A model generated the notes under the pieces. The model had not been told where the DNA came from and ran no database searches. It saw only the letters and a program-made list of their open reading frames with translations. From positions 1-21,568 of IMG/VR virus record IMGVR_UViG_3300043803_001339: DNA of 21,568 nt. One strand, written 5' to 3'. Of this stretch, positions 6,938-14,052 are shown piece after piece. The position numbers and the translations under genes were made by a program. This stretch comes from a virus. Every line of letters starts with the position of its first letter. Position 1 is the stretch's first letter.

Positions 6938-7642
6938 ATGATGTATGAAAAAGATTATTTTGACAATTTAGCAAGATTGATTAAGTATACAGACATAGAA
7001 TCCATTGAAGAGTCGATACAAAAAAGTAAAGATGTTAAATCATATTTAGATACATTGTCTCTTGATAAAAGAAAAATTGCAGCCGGTATGGATTTTCTAA
7101 TTTGGTATTTTGATGTATTTAGTCAAGAAAGCCATTTTTGGAATACTAATCAAGCTTATTATTACGCCGCAAATACTCATGAGTTTGGTTTCCTAACGGC
7201 TAACCCTAAGACCTCTCTTATGACGCTACCTGCTTTCAACACAGGGCTTGTCAGACTAATGCAAAAAAGATCAGAATTAACTCTGTTGAATAATTATCAG
7301 TTAAATTTATTTGAAAGAATAATAAAAAAAGATAATGAAAACTGGAATTATAATACAATTCTAATGCAAGACGTAGAATCTGGAACCGCTGGAAAATACG
7401 ACTTTATATGCATGAGTATACACGACGTATTACACGATCCTGAGGTAATTATTAAGTTTTACAATATGTTAAATAAAAACGGAACAATAATGATGTTATA
7501 TACGGGTACCGATTCCTTATATAAAGACGAGTCCGTTTTTACTGATTTTCACGAAGTACACGAATGCCTTAAGAATATAGAGGATTCCTGCGTGTACCAC
7601 AATCCAACAGGTGCCGCTGTTACATATGCGGTAAAATTGTAG
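6938..7642 (+). CDS. Degenerate methyltransferase-like protein, module copy A, gene 5
   Basis: This is a 234-aa protein starting at ATG 6938, one base after the previous stop; an earlier in-frame TTG at 6917 is unlikely. The second half reads like the C-terminal part of a class I methyltransferase: YDFICMSIHDVLHDPEVI (motif IV-like) then FYNMLNKNGTIMMLY (motif V/VI-like, with NG before a strand). The glycine-rich SAM motif I is not recognisable at the expected place (SLMTLPAFNTG). The acidic residue after strand 2 is replaced within LLNNYQL. The product of 13275-14009 is a paralogue: SE(L/I)..LNN..L.L(F/Y)E, the SDS or TDS run, and the C-terminal YH or VYH block align. It may be a catalytically altered or scaffold homologue. 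Confidence 0.6.
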   Translation: MMYEKDYFDNLARLIKYTDIESIEESIQKSKDVKSYLDTLSLDKRKIAAGMDFLIWYFDVFSQESHFWNTNQAYYYAANTHEFGFLTANPKTSLMTLPAFNTGLVRLMQKRSELTLLNNYQLNLFERIIKKDNENWNYNTILMQDVESGTAGKYDFICMSIHDVLHDPEVIIKFYNMLNKNGTIMMLYTGTDSLYKDESVFTDFHEVHECLKNIEDSCVYHNPTGAAVTYAVKL

Positions 7643-7649
7643 TACTATA
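7643..7649 (+). promoter_or_regulatory. TACTATA element immediately upstream of a gene lacking an SD
   Basis: TACTATATATAATATG places the heptamer 13 nt before the ATG at 7656. If it is a -10 element, transcription would start at about the A of the ATG, giving a leaderless mRNA. This fits the absence of any Shine-Dalgarno sequence there. Confidence 0.4.
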
Positions 7650-7655
7650 TATAAT

Positions 7656-8333
7656 ATGATTGTTTTAGATAATTTTGTAAAAGATCAAATCTTATTAGAT
7701 GAAATTAAATATACCAAAGACTTTTTCCCAGAGTCAATGGGCGATGAAGAACGTATTGCCACTGTTTTAAATGGATATCACGATGAATTATGCGACTGTT
7801 TTGCTCCATATATGTTCTGGGACGGGTGGCATAAGTCAGATGCAGATACTCCAAGAAAAAGATTAATTAAAGCAATCTGGGAAAATAATCTTCCTTTTCC
7901 GATTGAAGAATTATGTGGATTTGAGTATTGGACTAGAACCTTTAAGCCAGGACAATTCTTAGATGTTCACGTAGATGAAGATACTTTCCTGTATGCAGAC
8001 ACCAAGGTTTTTAGAGGGCCAAAGATTGGCTGCGTATACTACCCAGAAACAAATGATGTTGTAGGCGGTTTTCTAGAACTACATCCTCAAGCGATATCAG
8101 AAGATACCCCAGATGCTCTTGAAAGAGAAAATATGAATTCTCTGGTTGTTCCTATGGAACTTAGGGAAAGAATAGCATGCCTTCCAAATAGATTGATCAT
8201 CTTCGATGCTGGTCACGTTATACATAATACGACTCCCCCTATTAGCGGTGTTAGAAGGGTTGTTGTTATTAATGTTTGGCATAAGGACAGTCCCCCTTCT
8301 GCGTTGACAACTGGAAAATTTTATTATGAATAA
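7656..8333 (+). CDS. 2OG-Fe(II) oxygenase
   Basis: This 225-aa protein has iron ligands H105 and D107 (DVHVDEDT) and H190 (HVIHNTT), and a 2OG-binding R200 (SGVRRVV) exactly ten residues later, the same spacing as in the P4H-like genes here. The central IGCVYYP...VVGGFLELH block replaces NDDY.GGEL. KPGQFLDVH is the usual approach to the first ligand. The C-terminus VWHKDSPPSA may be a substrate-side loop. There is no Shine-Dalgarno sequence upstream, only a TACTATA element 13 nt before the start, so the gene may have its own leaderless transcript. It overlaps the next oxygenase by 8 nt. The substrate is unknown. Confidence 0.85.
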   Translation: MIVLDNFVKDQILLDEIKYTKDFFPESMGDEERIATVLNGYHDELCDCFAPYMFWDGWHKSDADTPRKRLIKAIWENNLPFPIEELCGFEYWTRTFKPGQFLDVHVDEDTFLYADTKVFRGPKIGCVYYPETNDVVGGFLELHPQAISEDTPDALERENMNSLVVPMELRERIACLPNRLIIFDAGHVIHNTTPPISGVRRVVVINVWHKDSPPSALTTGKFYYE

Positions 8334-8934
8334 TTTAAAAGTTGTTAATTTATTTTCATTAAATGTATATACATCTTATTTAGAGAATATAAATAATGAT
8401 ATTATTTTAAATGAAATTAAAGAACATTCTGGTTCTATACCGGACGTAAAAGATCCTCATCCAGCACATACATTTTATGAGGATAGAACATTTCCATTTG
8501 AAAAATCTGAATGTAAAAAATTATTTAAAGAAATAGAAAAAACTGTAAGTTCTATTCTTAATAGAGAAATGAAAATAAATTCTATATGGACACTCTCCTT
8601 AGAGGAGGGACAGTCGGTAACAGCCCATACCCACAAGGTTAATACTCATTTATATCCAGAAGAATACTTTTCTGTCTCTTACTATATCAATGCACCAAAA
8701 AACAGTGCAGATTTAATATTTACTACATCACATTGCAATACAATTGAAACATCAACTGCAATTACTCCAGAAACAGGAATGTTAGTTATGTTCAATTCTT
8801 ACATAAACCATATGACCAATAGGCATTATAATAAAGAGCAGAGAGTTGTTGTTAGCGCAAATCTAAGTCCATCAAATGCAAACACTGCAGAAAATCCAGA
8901 TTGGTCAGCATACGTAGTCCCAAGCAACTATTGA
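8326..8934 (+). CDS. 2OG-Fe(II) oxygenase-like protein with HxH variant
   Basis: This 202-aa protein has the double-stranded beta-helix pattern: TLSLEEGQSVTAHTHKVN, YFSVSYYINAP, ITPETGMLVMFNSYINHMTN, then EQRVVVSANL. The final His is H162 and the basic 2OG residue R173. The first ligand motif appears as H101-T-H103 rather than HxD. An H.H-type motif is, to my memory, found in the TIGR02466-like branch of putative 2OG oxygenases, so this may be normal for that subgroup rather than decay. The gene overlaps the previous oxygenase by 8 nt (ATGAATAA), which suggests coupled expression and perhaps a heteromeric or two-step reaction. Confidence 0.72.
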   Translation: MNNLKVVNLFSLNVYTSYLENINNDIILNEIKEHSGSIPDVKDPHPAHTFYEDRTFPFEKSECKKLFKEIEKTVSSILNREMKINSIWTLSLEEGQSVTAHTHKVNTHLYPEEYFSVSYYINAPKNSADLIFTTSHCNTIETSTAITPETGMLVMFNSYINHMTNRHYNKEQRVVVSANLSPSNANTAENPDWSAYVVPSNY

Positions 8935-8947
8935 TAGAAGAGGAAAA

Positions 8948-10057
8948 ATGACAGTTACAAGAGATACCTATAAAGAATTTATTGGAAACATAAAGATCAA
9001 TGACATTGATCCGATTGTGAACGCTCCAGAAGTTGACTTTGATGCTGTTGACCATGTTGTTAAAGCTAACCTTGATGTAGTGTTTACTTGGGATTATTCT
9101 TTAGTCCGCACACAATTAAGAAAGCTTTACGAAAAAGCTAAGAACAATCAATGGAATGGAGAAACCGCATTAGACTGGTCTACTCCTGTTGATATAGAAA
9201 AGTCTGTGGCTGAGGATTATGCAAATTTTGGATCGACTAGAGAGATGTCGGTTTACAAGGGTAGTCCTGTGGAAAAATGGGGCGATAAAGAATGGTTGCA
9301 ATTCGGCTTAGAAAGTAGAAGGTGGATGATCTCACAATTCATACACGGAGAACAAGGTGCTTTGATTTGCTCCGCAAAACTAACTCAGACATGTCCATGG
9401 TATGATGGAAAACTTTTTGCTGCAACACAAGTTATGGATGAAGCTCGACATGTTGAAGTTTTTGCAAAGTATACTAATGAAAAATTGGGTGGAACACTTC
9501 CTTTTAATTGGCATATTCAAAGCCTAGTTGATGACACCATCGCTGATAATCGTTGGGACATAACCTATTTAGGTATGCAGATTATGGTTGAGGGGCTCGG
9601 CCTTGCCTCAATGGCATACATGCGTGAACTGACAAGCGAACCACTGTTAAAGCAATTGTTACGTAATGTTATGGCTGACGAAGCACGCCATGTTTCATTC
9701 GGTATCATCTCACTCAAGGAAATCTATGCAGAAATGAGCGATTCAGAGATCATGGAACGTCAGCAAATTGCTTATGAAGCTAGCATAAAGCTTGGAGAGC
9801 GAATGCTCCAACAAGAGGTGTATGAAAAGATGGGGGTTAAGACAAAAGACATTGCCCCATTCTTGTTAAACGATCCAGCACAGGCTTGGATTAGAAAGAT
9901 GCTTGCGGCTAAGATCATTCCAAACCTTAGTAAGTTAGGATTGCTAGATAGAAATGGAGCATGGCTAAGAAGAAAGTTTGAAGAAATGGGAACCATAGAA
10001 TTTGAAAATCTTGGAGATACAGAAGAGGAATTCTCGGCTTTTATCCACAGTTACTAA
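8948..10057 (+). CDS. Ferritin-like diiron oxygenase/oxidase
   Basis: This 369-aa protein is mostly helical with a full set of diiron ligands on a four-helix bundle: E135 (IHGEQ), E165 and H168 (DEARHVEVF), E215 (IMVEGLG), and E245 and H248 (DEARHVSFG). This E / ExxH / E / ExxH pattern belongs to the ribonucleotide-reductase-R2-like and desaturase-like branch of the ferritin superfamily. The WDYSLVRTQLRKLYEKAKNNQWN block near 48-70 matches a group of bacterial ferritin-like proteins I recall. Such enzymes use O2 to oxidise an organic substrate. It lacks features that would make it a clear NrdB. AGAGGA lies upstream of the ATG. It adds a second class of iron/O2 enzyme to the oxygenase cluster. 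Its substrate is unknown. Confidence 0.8.
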   Translation: MTVTRDTYKEFIGNIKINDIDPIVNAPEVDFDAVDHVVKANLDVVFTWDYSLVRTQLRKLYEKAKNNQWNGETALDWSTPVDIEKSVAEDYANFGSTREMSVYKGSPVEKWGDKEWLQFGLESRRWMISQFIHGEQGALICSAKLTQTCPWYDGKLFAATQVMDEARHVEVFAKYTNEKLGGTLPFNWHIQSLVDDTIADNRWDITYLGMQIMVEGLGLASMAYMRELTSEPLLKQLLRNVMADEARHVSFGIISLKEIYAEMSDSEIMERQQIAYEASIKLGERMLQQEVYEKMGVKTKDIAPFLLNDPAQAWIRKMLAAKIIPNLSKLGLLDRNGAWLRRKFEEMGTIEFENLGDTEEEFSAFIHSY

Positions 10058-10058
10058 T

Positions 10059-10706
10059 ATGAAAACCCCTAATGATTTTAAAGTAAATACAGTTTATTCT
10101 TATGATACGCCAAATGATTTAAAAAATTATTACAATGATTGGGCCCATGAGTATGAAGATTATACTGAACAGGTAAATTATATTCTTCCACAAAAAGTAG
10201 TTGAAATATTTTGCTCCTATCCATTAAGTAATGATTCTATAGTTCTAGATATTGGCTGTGGAACAGGATTGGTTGGTTATTTTCTTGGTTTAATAAAACA
10301 AGATATATGGATAGAAGGAACAGACATATCTGGTTCGATGATACAAGTAGCAGCAAAAAAAACTAAACCAAATTTTAAACCCACCTATGACTGGATGATT
10401 GTACAGGACTTTAAGAAAAATAAATTTTTACTAGAAGATCATTATGACGGAATAATTAGTGCAGGAACTTTTACTCTTGGACACTTAGATTGCGATGATT
10501 TAATTACTTCAATAAAATTCTTAAAAAAAGATGGGTTAGCAACAATTAGTATAAAAGAAGATCATTTTATTAAAAATAGTTTTAACGAAAAAATATCTCA
10601 GTTAAAAAAAAATAATATAATAAAAAATGTAGAATATTTTAAAGTTAATTCATATAATTCTGATTTCATCGCACAGTCAATTGTTGTAAAATTTAATAAG
10701 GTTTAA
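10059..10706 (+). CDS. Class I SAM-dependent methyltransferase
   Basis: This 215-aa protein is read from ATG 10059, one base after the diiron gene stop; an in-frame TTG at 10002 would overlap heavily and is not favoured. SAM motif I is intact: IVLDIGCGTGLVGYF (61-75). It is followed by the acidic post-strand-2 residue D89 (EGTDISGSM), a YDGIISAGTFTLGHL motif IV-like segment, and LKKDGLATISI. This contrasts with the two methyltransferase-like module proteins, which lack motif I. The N-terminal YYNDWAHEYEDYTEQVNY helix is typical of small-molecule or lipid methyltransferases (UbiE/TPMT-like). The substrate is unknown. Linkage to the diiron gene and a glycosyltransferase suggests a small-molecule or sugar tailoring step. 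Confidence 0.85.
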   Translation: MKTPNDFKVNTVYSYDTPNDLKNYYNDWAHEYEDYTEQVNYILPQKVVEIFCSYPLSNDSIVLDIGCGTGLVGYFLGLIKQDIWIEGTDISGSMIQVAAKKTKPNFKPTYDWMIVQDFKKNKFLLEDHYDGIISAGTFTLGHLDCDDLITSIKFLKKDGLATISIKEDHFIKNSFNEKISQLKKNNIIKNVEYFKVNSYNSDFIAQSIVVKFNKV

Positions 10707-10712
10707 AAAAAA

Positions 10713-11447
10713 ATGATACCAAAAATAATATGGCAAACACATAGCTATAAATTTAAAGATCTTCCATTATTTTTAAAAGGACCAATGTTATCTTGGCAAG
10801 AAAATAATAAAGATTATAAATATAATTATGTAAATCATATTGAAAGAAAAATATTTATTAATAATAATTTTGGTAAAGAGTGGCTATCTTTTTATGAGCA
10901 ATGTGAATCTCAAGTTTTTCAGGCGGATATGTGGAGAGTACTCTGCGTATATGAATATGGTGGGATATATGCAGACATGGATACCATATGCTTAAGAAGT
11001 ATAAATGATTTTATGAATTTAAATAAAGATTTTATTTGCGAAGCAGGATTTCCTAAAACTCATGGTTGGATAAATACTTCAATTTTTGCTAGTCAACCAA
11101 AGGGCAAATTTATCACAGATTTAAAAAATTTAATCTATGATAGGTGTAAAGCTAAAAATGGGAATCAAATAACAGTTGAAGATTGTGGTCCATTAGCATA
11201 TAGTCAGTTAATGGATAACTATATTGAAAATAGACGCGATATATCAGACATACAGTTATCTGATTCTAATTATGAGATAAATAAAGAAGAGTCGGTGCTA
11301 CAAATCAATGGCTCAACAACTTGGAACGATATTAAGTGGGGCTTTGATTTTTCTTACCTAAACGATATTTACAAATCTCTTATAAAAGATTCTAAAATAG
11401 ATATAAAATTATACGCCAAAGGAGGCCATGGCGGTTGGATTGTTTAA
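10713..11447 (+). CDS. GT32-type glycosyltransferase (OCH1-like fold)
   Basis: This 244-aa protein opens with MIPKIIWQTH, the hallmark of the GT32 / capsular-polysaccharide sugar transferase group. It continues with QADMWRVLCVYEYGGIYADMDT (about 70-91), where D88-M-D90 is the DxD metal and nucleotide-sugar site. The later HGWINTSIFASQPKG segment and the terminal GGHGGWIV are also family-like. Known members transfer mannose, galactose or similar sugars onto glycans. In this cluster it probably glycosylates a product of the oxygenase/methyltransferase pathway, a virion protein, or host polysaccharide. The gene is very AT-rich with long A-runs before its start, so its ribosome site is weak (AAGG at a distance). 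Confidence 0.85.
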   Translation: MIPKIIWQTHSYKFKDLPLFLKGPMLSWQENNKDYKYNYVNHIERKIFINNNFGKEWLSFYEQCESQVFQADMWRVLCVYEYGGIYADMDTICLRSINDFMNLNKDFICEAGFPKTHGWINTSIFASQPKGKFITDLKNLIYDRCKAKNGNQITVEDCGPLAYSQLMDNYIENRRDISDIQLSDSNYEINKEESVLQINGSTTWNDIKWGFDFSYLNDIYKSLIKDSKIDIKLYAKGGHGGWIV

Positions 11448-11462
11448 TTCAAAAAGCCTTTA

Positions 11463-11837
11463 ATGTCTATGGCATATAATTTAATTGGAACTAACCCCAA
11501 ATCCTGTACCGGTATATGTATAAGGTTAAACATTTGGAAGTGGTATGAGTTTGTGAGAATGTTAAAATATTTTAACATAATTTCTGAATCAGAATTCCCC
11601 TTATGGATGACAAACGATCAAGTTGAAATATCAGAAAAAGAATCAAAAAAAATATCAAAAAATATTAAATTAAATCTAGATAGTTTTAATAAATTTATAA
11701 AAGAAATATATACGGAAAATATTCCGTACTCATTTATGCCGTGGCACAGGGAGGTGTGTTGCCCCATATTAAATGGATCAGATTTGAAATATGTGCTATT
11801 ATTTTTAGACAATTGTGGCGGCTTTAAGGTTGAATAA
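11463..11837 (+). CDS. Conserved-looking small protein of unknown function, Cys-containing
   Basis: This 124-aa protein carries SCTGIC (C15, C19), VCCPI near residues 98-102 and NCGGFKVE at the C-terminus. The pattern NIWKWYEF followed by a C-terminal FLDNCGGFKV resembles a loosely defined group of small bacterial hypotheticals, a weak match from memory. The paired cysteines could bind metal or form disulfides, but no full zinc motif is present. It lies 15 nt after the glycosyltransferase and its stop touches the next ATG. No clear Shine-Dalgarno sequence is seen; an ATG at 11469 is an alternative start. Confidence 0.55.
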   Translation: MSMAYNLIGTNPKSCTGICIRLNIWKWYEFVRMLKYFNIISESEFPLWMTNDQVEISEKESKKISKNIKLNLDSFNKFIKEIYTENIPYSFMPWHREVCCPILNGSDLKYVLLFLDNCGGFKVE

Positions 11838-12587
11838 ATGATGAAAAAATATAAACCAAGAATAATTATATTTACTGACTTCTTGCCAGAAGAAGATTGG
11901 AAAATTGTAGATAAGTACTGTAGGGACAATGCTCACAAATTTCCGTATGTTGGATATGGTTCTCCAATACGATGGAAGATAGAAGAGCATTCTAAAAATC
12001 CAGACATTAAATATGTTCGTTCTTTTTTAATTTCGCAAGAAGAATATGATTTATATATTAAAGGTGAAATACCAGAACCATACCCCAACGATACTAAGCA
12101 TGGAGATAATTATGTCATCTCTATGGAAGAAGTTCAAAAGACAGAAGAACTGCCAATAACAGCACTGCTACATTATACTAGTTGGCCAAATAGTGCAATA
12201 CAAAATAAAACATATGATATCATTAATGGTTATTTATTTAGTGTTGTTGACATTGTTAAAGATATATATGATGAAGAGTGCTTTAGCGAAAGCGGTCCAT
12301 GGATAGCAGTCGCTAGAGAGGGTGGGTATATGAATATGCATTGTGATGGAACATTCATTCAGAACAGAGATGCAGTAACACAATATTCTAGTGTCTACTA
12401 TGTAAATGATGACTATGAGGGCGGCGAATTTAATATGCCGTTAATGGGTTTTAAATTTAAGCCAAAAGCAAATTCTCTTCTTGTTTTTACGCATTCATCC
12501 CATGAAGATATGGCACACGAAGTAACCCCTGTAATTTCGGGTGAACGCTTTGTATCTCAGGGTTTCTTCGCCATCAAAAAAACATGA
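11838..12587 (+). CDS. 2OG-Fe(II) oxygenase, P4H-like (duplicated module copy B, gene 1)
   Basis: This 249-aa protein has iron ligands H168 and D170 (NMHCDGT) and H227 (MAHEV), and the 2OG residue R237 (SGERF). SSVYYVNDDYEGGEFNM (184-200) is the P4H-like block and matches those in the two oxygenases at 3144 and 3862 better than the one in its positional counterpart at 5333. So the module may have kept the position for an oxygenase while exchanging the enzyme type. An N-terminal region of about 150 residues with a YIKGEIPEPYPND stretch precedes the catalytic fold. TATACT at 12594-12599 follows the stop and could start the next transcript. Confidence 0.87.
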   Translation: MMKKYKPRIIIFTDFLPEEDWKIVDKYCRDNAHKFPYVGYGSPIRWKIEEHSKNPDIKYVRSFLISQEEYDLYIKGEIPEPYPNDTKHGDNYVISMEEVQKTEELPITALLHYTSWPNSAIQNKTYDIINGYLFSVVDIVKDIYDEECFSESGPWIAVAREGGYMNMHCDGTFIQNRDAVTQYSSVYYVNDDYEGGEFNMPLMGFKFKPKANSLLVFTHSSHEDMAHEVTPVISGERFVSQGFFAIKKT

Positions 12588-12611
12588 TAGACTTATACTA
12601 AAGGAGAAAAT

Positions 12612-12827
12612 ATGCAACTCGGTCTCTACGATGTAGATAAAGCAAAAACACAGGCAAAGTCCTATTTATCAAAATCAATAGCTACGCTTAGTTCCATTCT
12701 TGGCTTAGAAACAGATGTTATTGATTTAGATCAGGCAAATCCTTATCCCGAAGGTAGTCATTTGCACGCAGCTTATCTTTGTTTATCAAATGAATTAAAA
12801 GCTTATAATAAACTTATTGGAGAGTAA
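12612..12827 (+). CDS. Small helical protein, module copy B, gene 2
   Basis: This 71-aa protein has a strong ribosome site (AAAGGAG, 6 nt before the ATG). KSYLSKSIATLSSILGLETDV parallels the 73-aa product of 6226-6447. The shared core is YL.KSI..LS.ILG, with a matching C-terminal helix (LKAYNKLIGE). The middle (DQANPYPEGSHLHAAY) differs. There is no known family. Conservation of this core in both module copies while DNA identity is lost argues that the protein is under selection and not a spurious reading frame. Confidence 0.72.
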   Translation: MQLGLYDVDKAKTQAKSYLSKSIATLSSILGLETDVIDLDQANPYPEGSHLHAAYLCLSNELKAYNKLIGE

Positions 12828-12828
12828 T

Positions 12829-13020
12829 ATGAGCAGTATTGAAAACTTTGATTGGTCAATAAGGAAAGGCGAATCTGTAACCGATATTACAGATTGGGAT
12901 AATGAAACAATTGAGTGGGACTCTGCAACAGGAATATACTATGTTGCAGGCAAACCAGTAAGCATGTGTCAAGGTGTGGCAATGTTTAAGGAAGATAAAG
13001 ATGACAACGATAAAGTATGA
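12829..13020 (+). CDS. Short acidic protein, module copy B, gene 3
   Basis: This 63-aa protein starts at ATG 12829, behind GGAG (12819-12822). It is acidic and W-rich (DWDNETIEWDSATGIYYVAG), with a C-terminal KEDKDDNDKV tail. I do not recognise it. The alternating W..T..I.W...TG.YYVAGKPV run suggests a small beta-hairpin or WW-like strand pair. It shares only position, size and charge with the product of 6449-6655. Its end overlaps the next gene by 20 nt. Confidence 0.6.
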   Translation: MSSIENFDWSIRKGESVTDITDWDNETIEWDSATGIYYVAGKPVSMCQGVAMFKEDKDDNDKV

Positions 13021-13282
13021 CGCCAATGCCGAGCTAGAGATTAGATCTCAGCATCTAGCATCGTTTATGTACGTACTTGGTATTGATGAAAAAGATTTTT
13101 TAGAAGTAACAATAGATGATTTAATATCTTTAATTAGAAAAAGATACGCTTATGATCATGATATATCTTTAGATGTAGCTTCAAAAGAGTATATTAAAAA
13201 GCAAAATATAGCTTTATCTAGAGGGGTAAGAAGAGCTTGGTTCGATGTTCAATTTGCAAACTATGAGGTTAAAAATGTCTAG
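13001..13282 (+). CDS. Small protein, module copy B, gene 4
   Basis: This is a 93-aa protein from ATG 13001, with AAGGA at 12989-12993; an in-frame ATG at 12974 lies further inside the previous gene. It is a paralogue of the 94-aa product of 6652-6936: S-Q/H..SF.Y..G(I/L)D, TID(D/E)(L/I)I, and Y(I/L)K.Q.I.L....RR.W...Q.A are shared. It is predicted helical with a basic third helix. It overlaps the next gene by 8 nt, so the two are probably made together. Confidence 0.7.
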   Translation: MTTIKYDANAELEIRSQHLASFMYVLGIDEKDFLEVTIDDLISLIRKRYAYDHDISLDVASKEYIKKQNIALSRGVRRAWFDVQFANYEVKNV

Positions 13283-14009
13283 TGATAAAAGATATGAACC
13301 TCAGATGTCTTTTGACTACACAAAATGGGTTTATGATTGGAAGTCGTTTGCTAGCGAATCAACAAAAATTGATGGACCAGATTCTGTAGCAATATCGAAC
13401 TACCTATTTAATGTAGTTGGTGTTGATAAAAGAAATATTGCAACTGGCGGTGCGAGTGACTATGAGTTCGTAATCCACTATCCAAGACCAAACCTTGCCG
13501 ATTCATACGGGCAATCTCAGTGGATGCCGATACTCCTCATACAAGCATTAATGGATATTAGTCCGAAGAGACGCATACTGGCACTTTCTGGGGGTCTTGA
13601 CCGTTTTAGATTAAAGCCGTTTCAAGAGATATATAATTCAGAAATTTATTTTTTAAATAATAAAAAACTTGCACTATATGAGAAGTTTCAATACGAAAAT
13701 GCTCCCATGGAATATGGCGTGGTAACTCAGCAATACCTAGAGAGTAACTTAGACTTTACTTTTGATATGATAGTTGGTTGGTCTCAGGATATGGAAAATC
13801 CATTCATTCCAGTAGATTTTTATCTGGATAGATTGGAAAAGGGTGGTATTTTAATTATTCAAAATAGTTCTGATAGCGTTTTCCTATATCAAAATGACAC
13901 TCAAGCATCTCCAGTATGGGAATATCATCAGGATATAAAATCAAGAGACGACTGCCATATGTACCATATTCCACTTTTCTATGGAATAACAATTGTTGTA
14001 AAGCAGTAA
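13275..14009 (+). CDS. Methyltransferase-like protein, module copy B, gene 5
   Basis: This is a 244-aa protein read from ATG 13275, which has GAGG (13265-13268) 6 nt upstream; the ATG at 13245 has no such site. Its Rossmann-like features are RRILALSGGLDRF (a glycine-bearing loop in place of the usual GxGxG), then IYFLNNKKLALYEKF, where the ribose-binding acid is Asn, then FDMIVGWSQDMENP and LEKGGILIIQNS. It is better preserved than its paralogue at 6938-7642. Both share the LNN core, the post-motif S/TDS run and a C-terminal MYH/VYH segment. Methylation activity is uncertain because the SAM-binding residues are changed. It ends the accessory block. Confidence 0.62.
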   Translation: MSSDKRYEPQMSFDYTKWVYDWKSFASESTKIDGPDSVAISNYLFNVVGVDKRNIATGGASDYEFVIHYPRPNLADSYGQSQWMPILLIQALMDISPKRRILALSGGLDRFRLKPFQEIYNSEIYFLNNKKLALYEKFQYENAPMEYGVVTQQYLESNLDFTFDMIVGWSQDMENPFIPVDFYLDRLEKGGILIIQNSSDSVFLYQNDTQASPVWEYHQDIKSRDDCHMYHIPLFYGITIVVKQ

Positions 14010-14020
14010 AATAAAACCAT

Positions 14021-14027
14021 TACTATA
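14021..14027 (+). promoter_or_regulatory. TACTATA element at the start of the structural block
   Basis: ATTACTATATAG lies in the 43-nt gap between the module B methyltransferase-like gene and the first structural-block gene, 32 nt before its ATG. It shares TTACTATA with the fibre and sheath copies. CTGGAGAG before the ATG gives the ribosome site. Confidence 0.45.
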
Positions 14028-14052
14028 TAGCCTAGCTTAACCCTGGAGAGCC

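Noticed and set aside
14010-14052. tRNA or riboswitch in the gaps of the structural block
   Set aside because: The gaps are too short (43, 46 and 110 nt) and no cloverleaf, CCA end or complex fold is visible.
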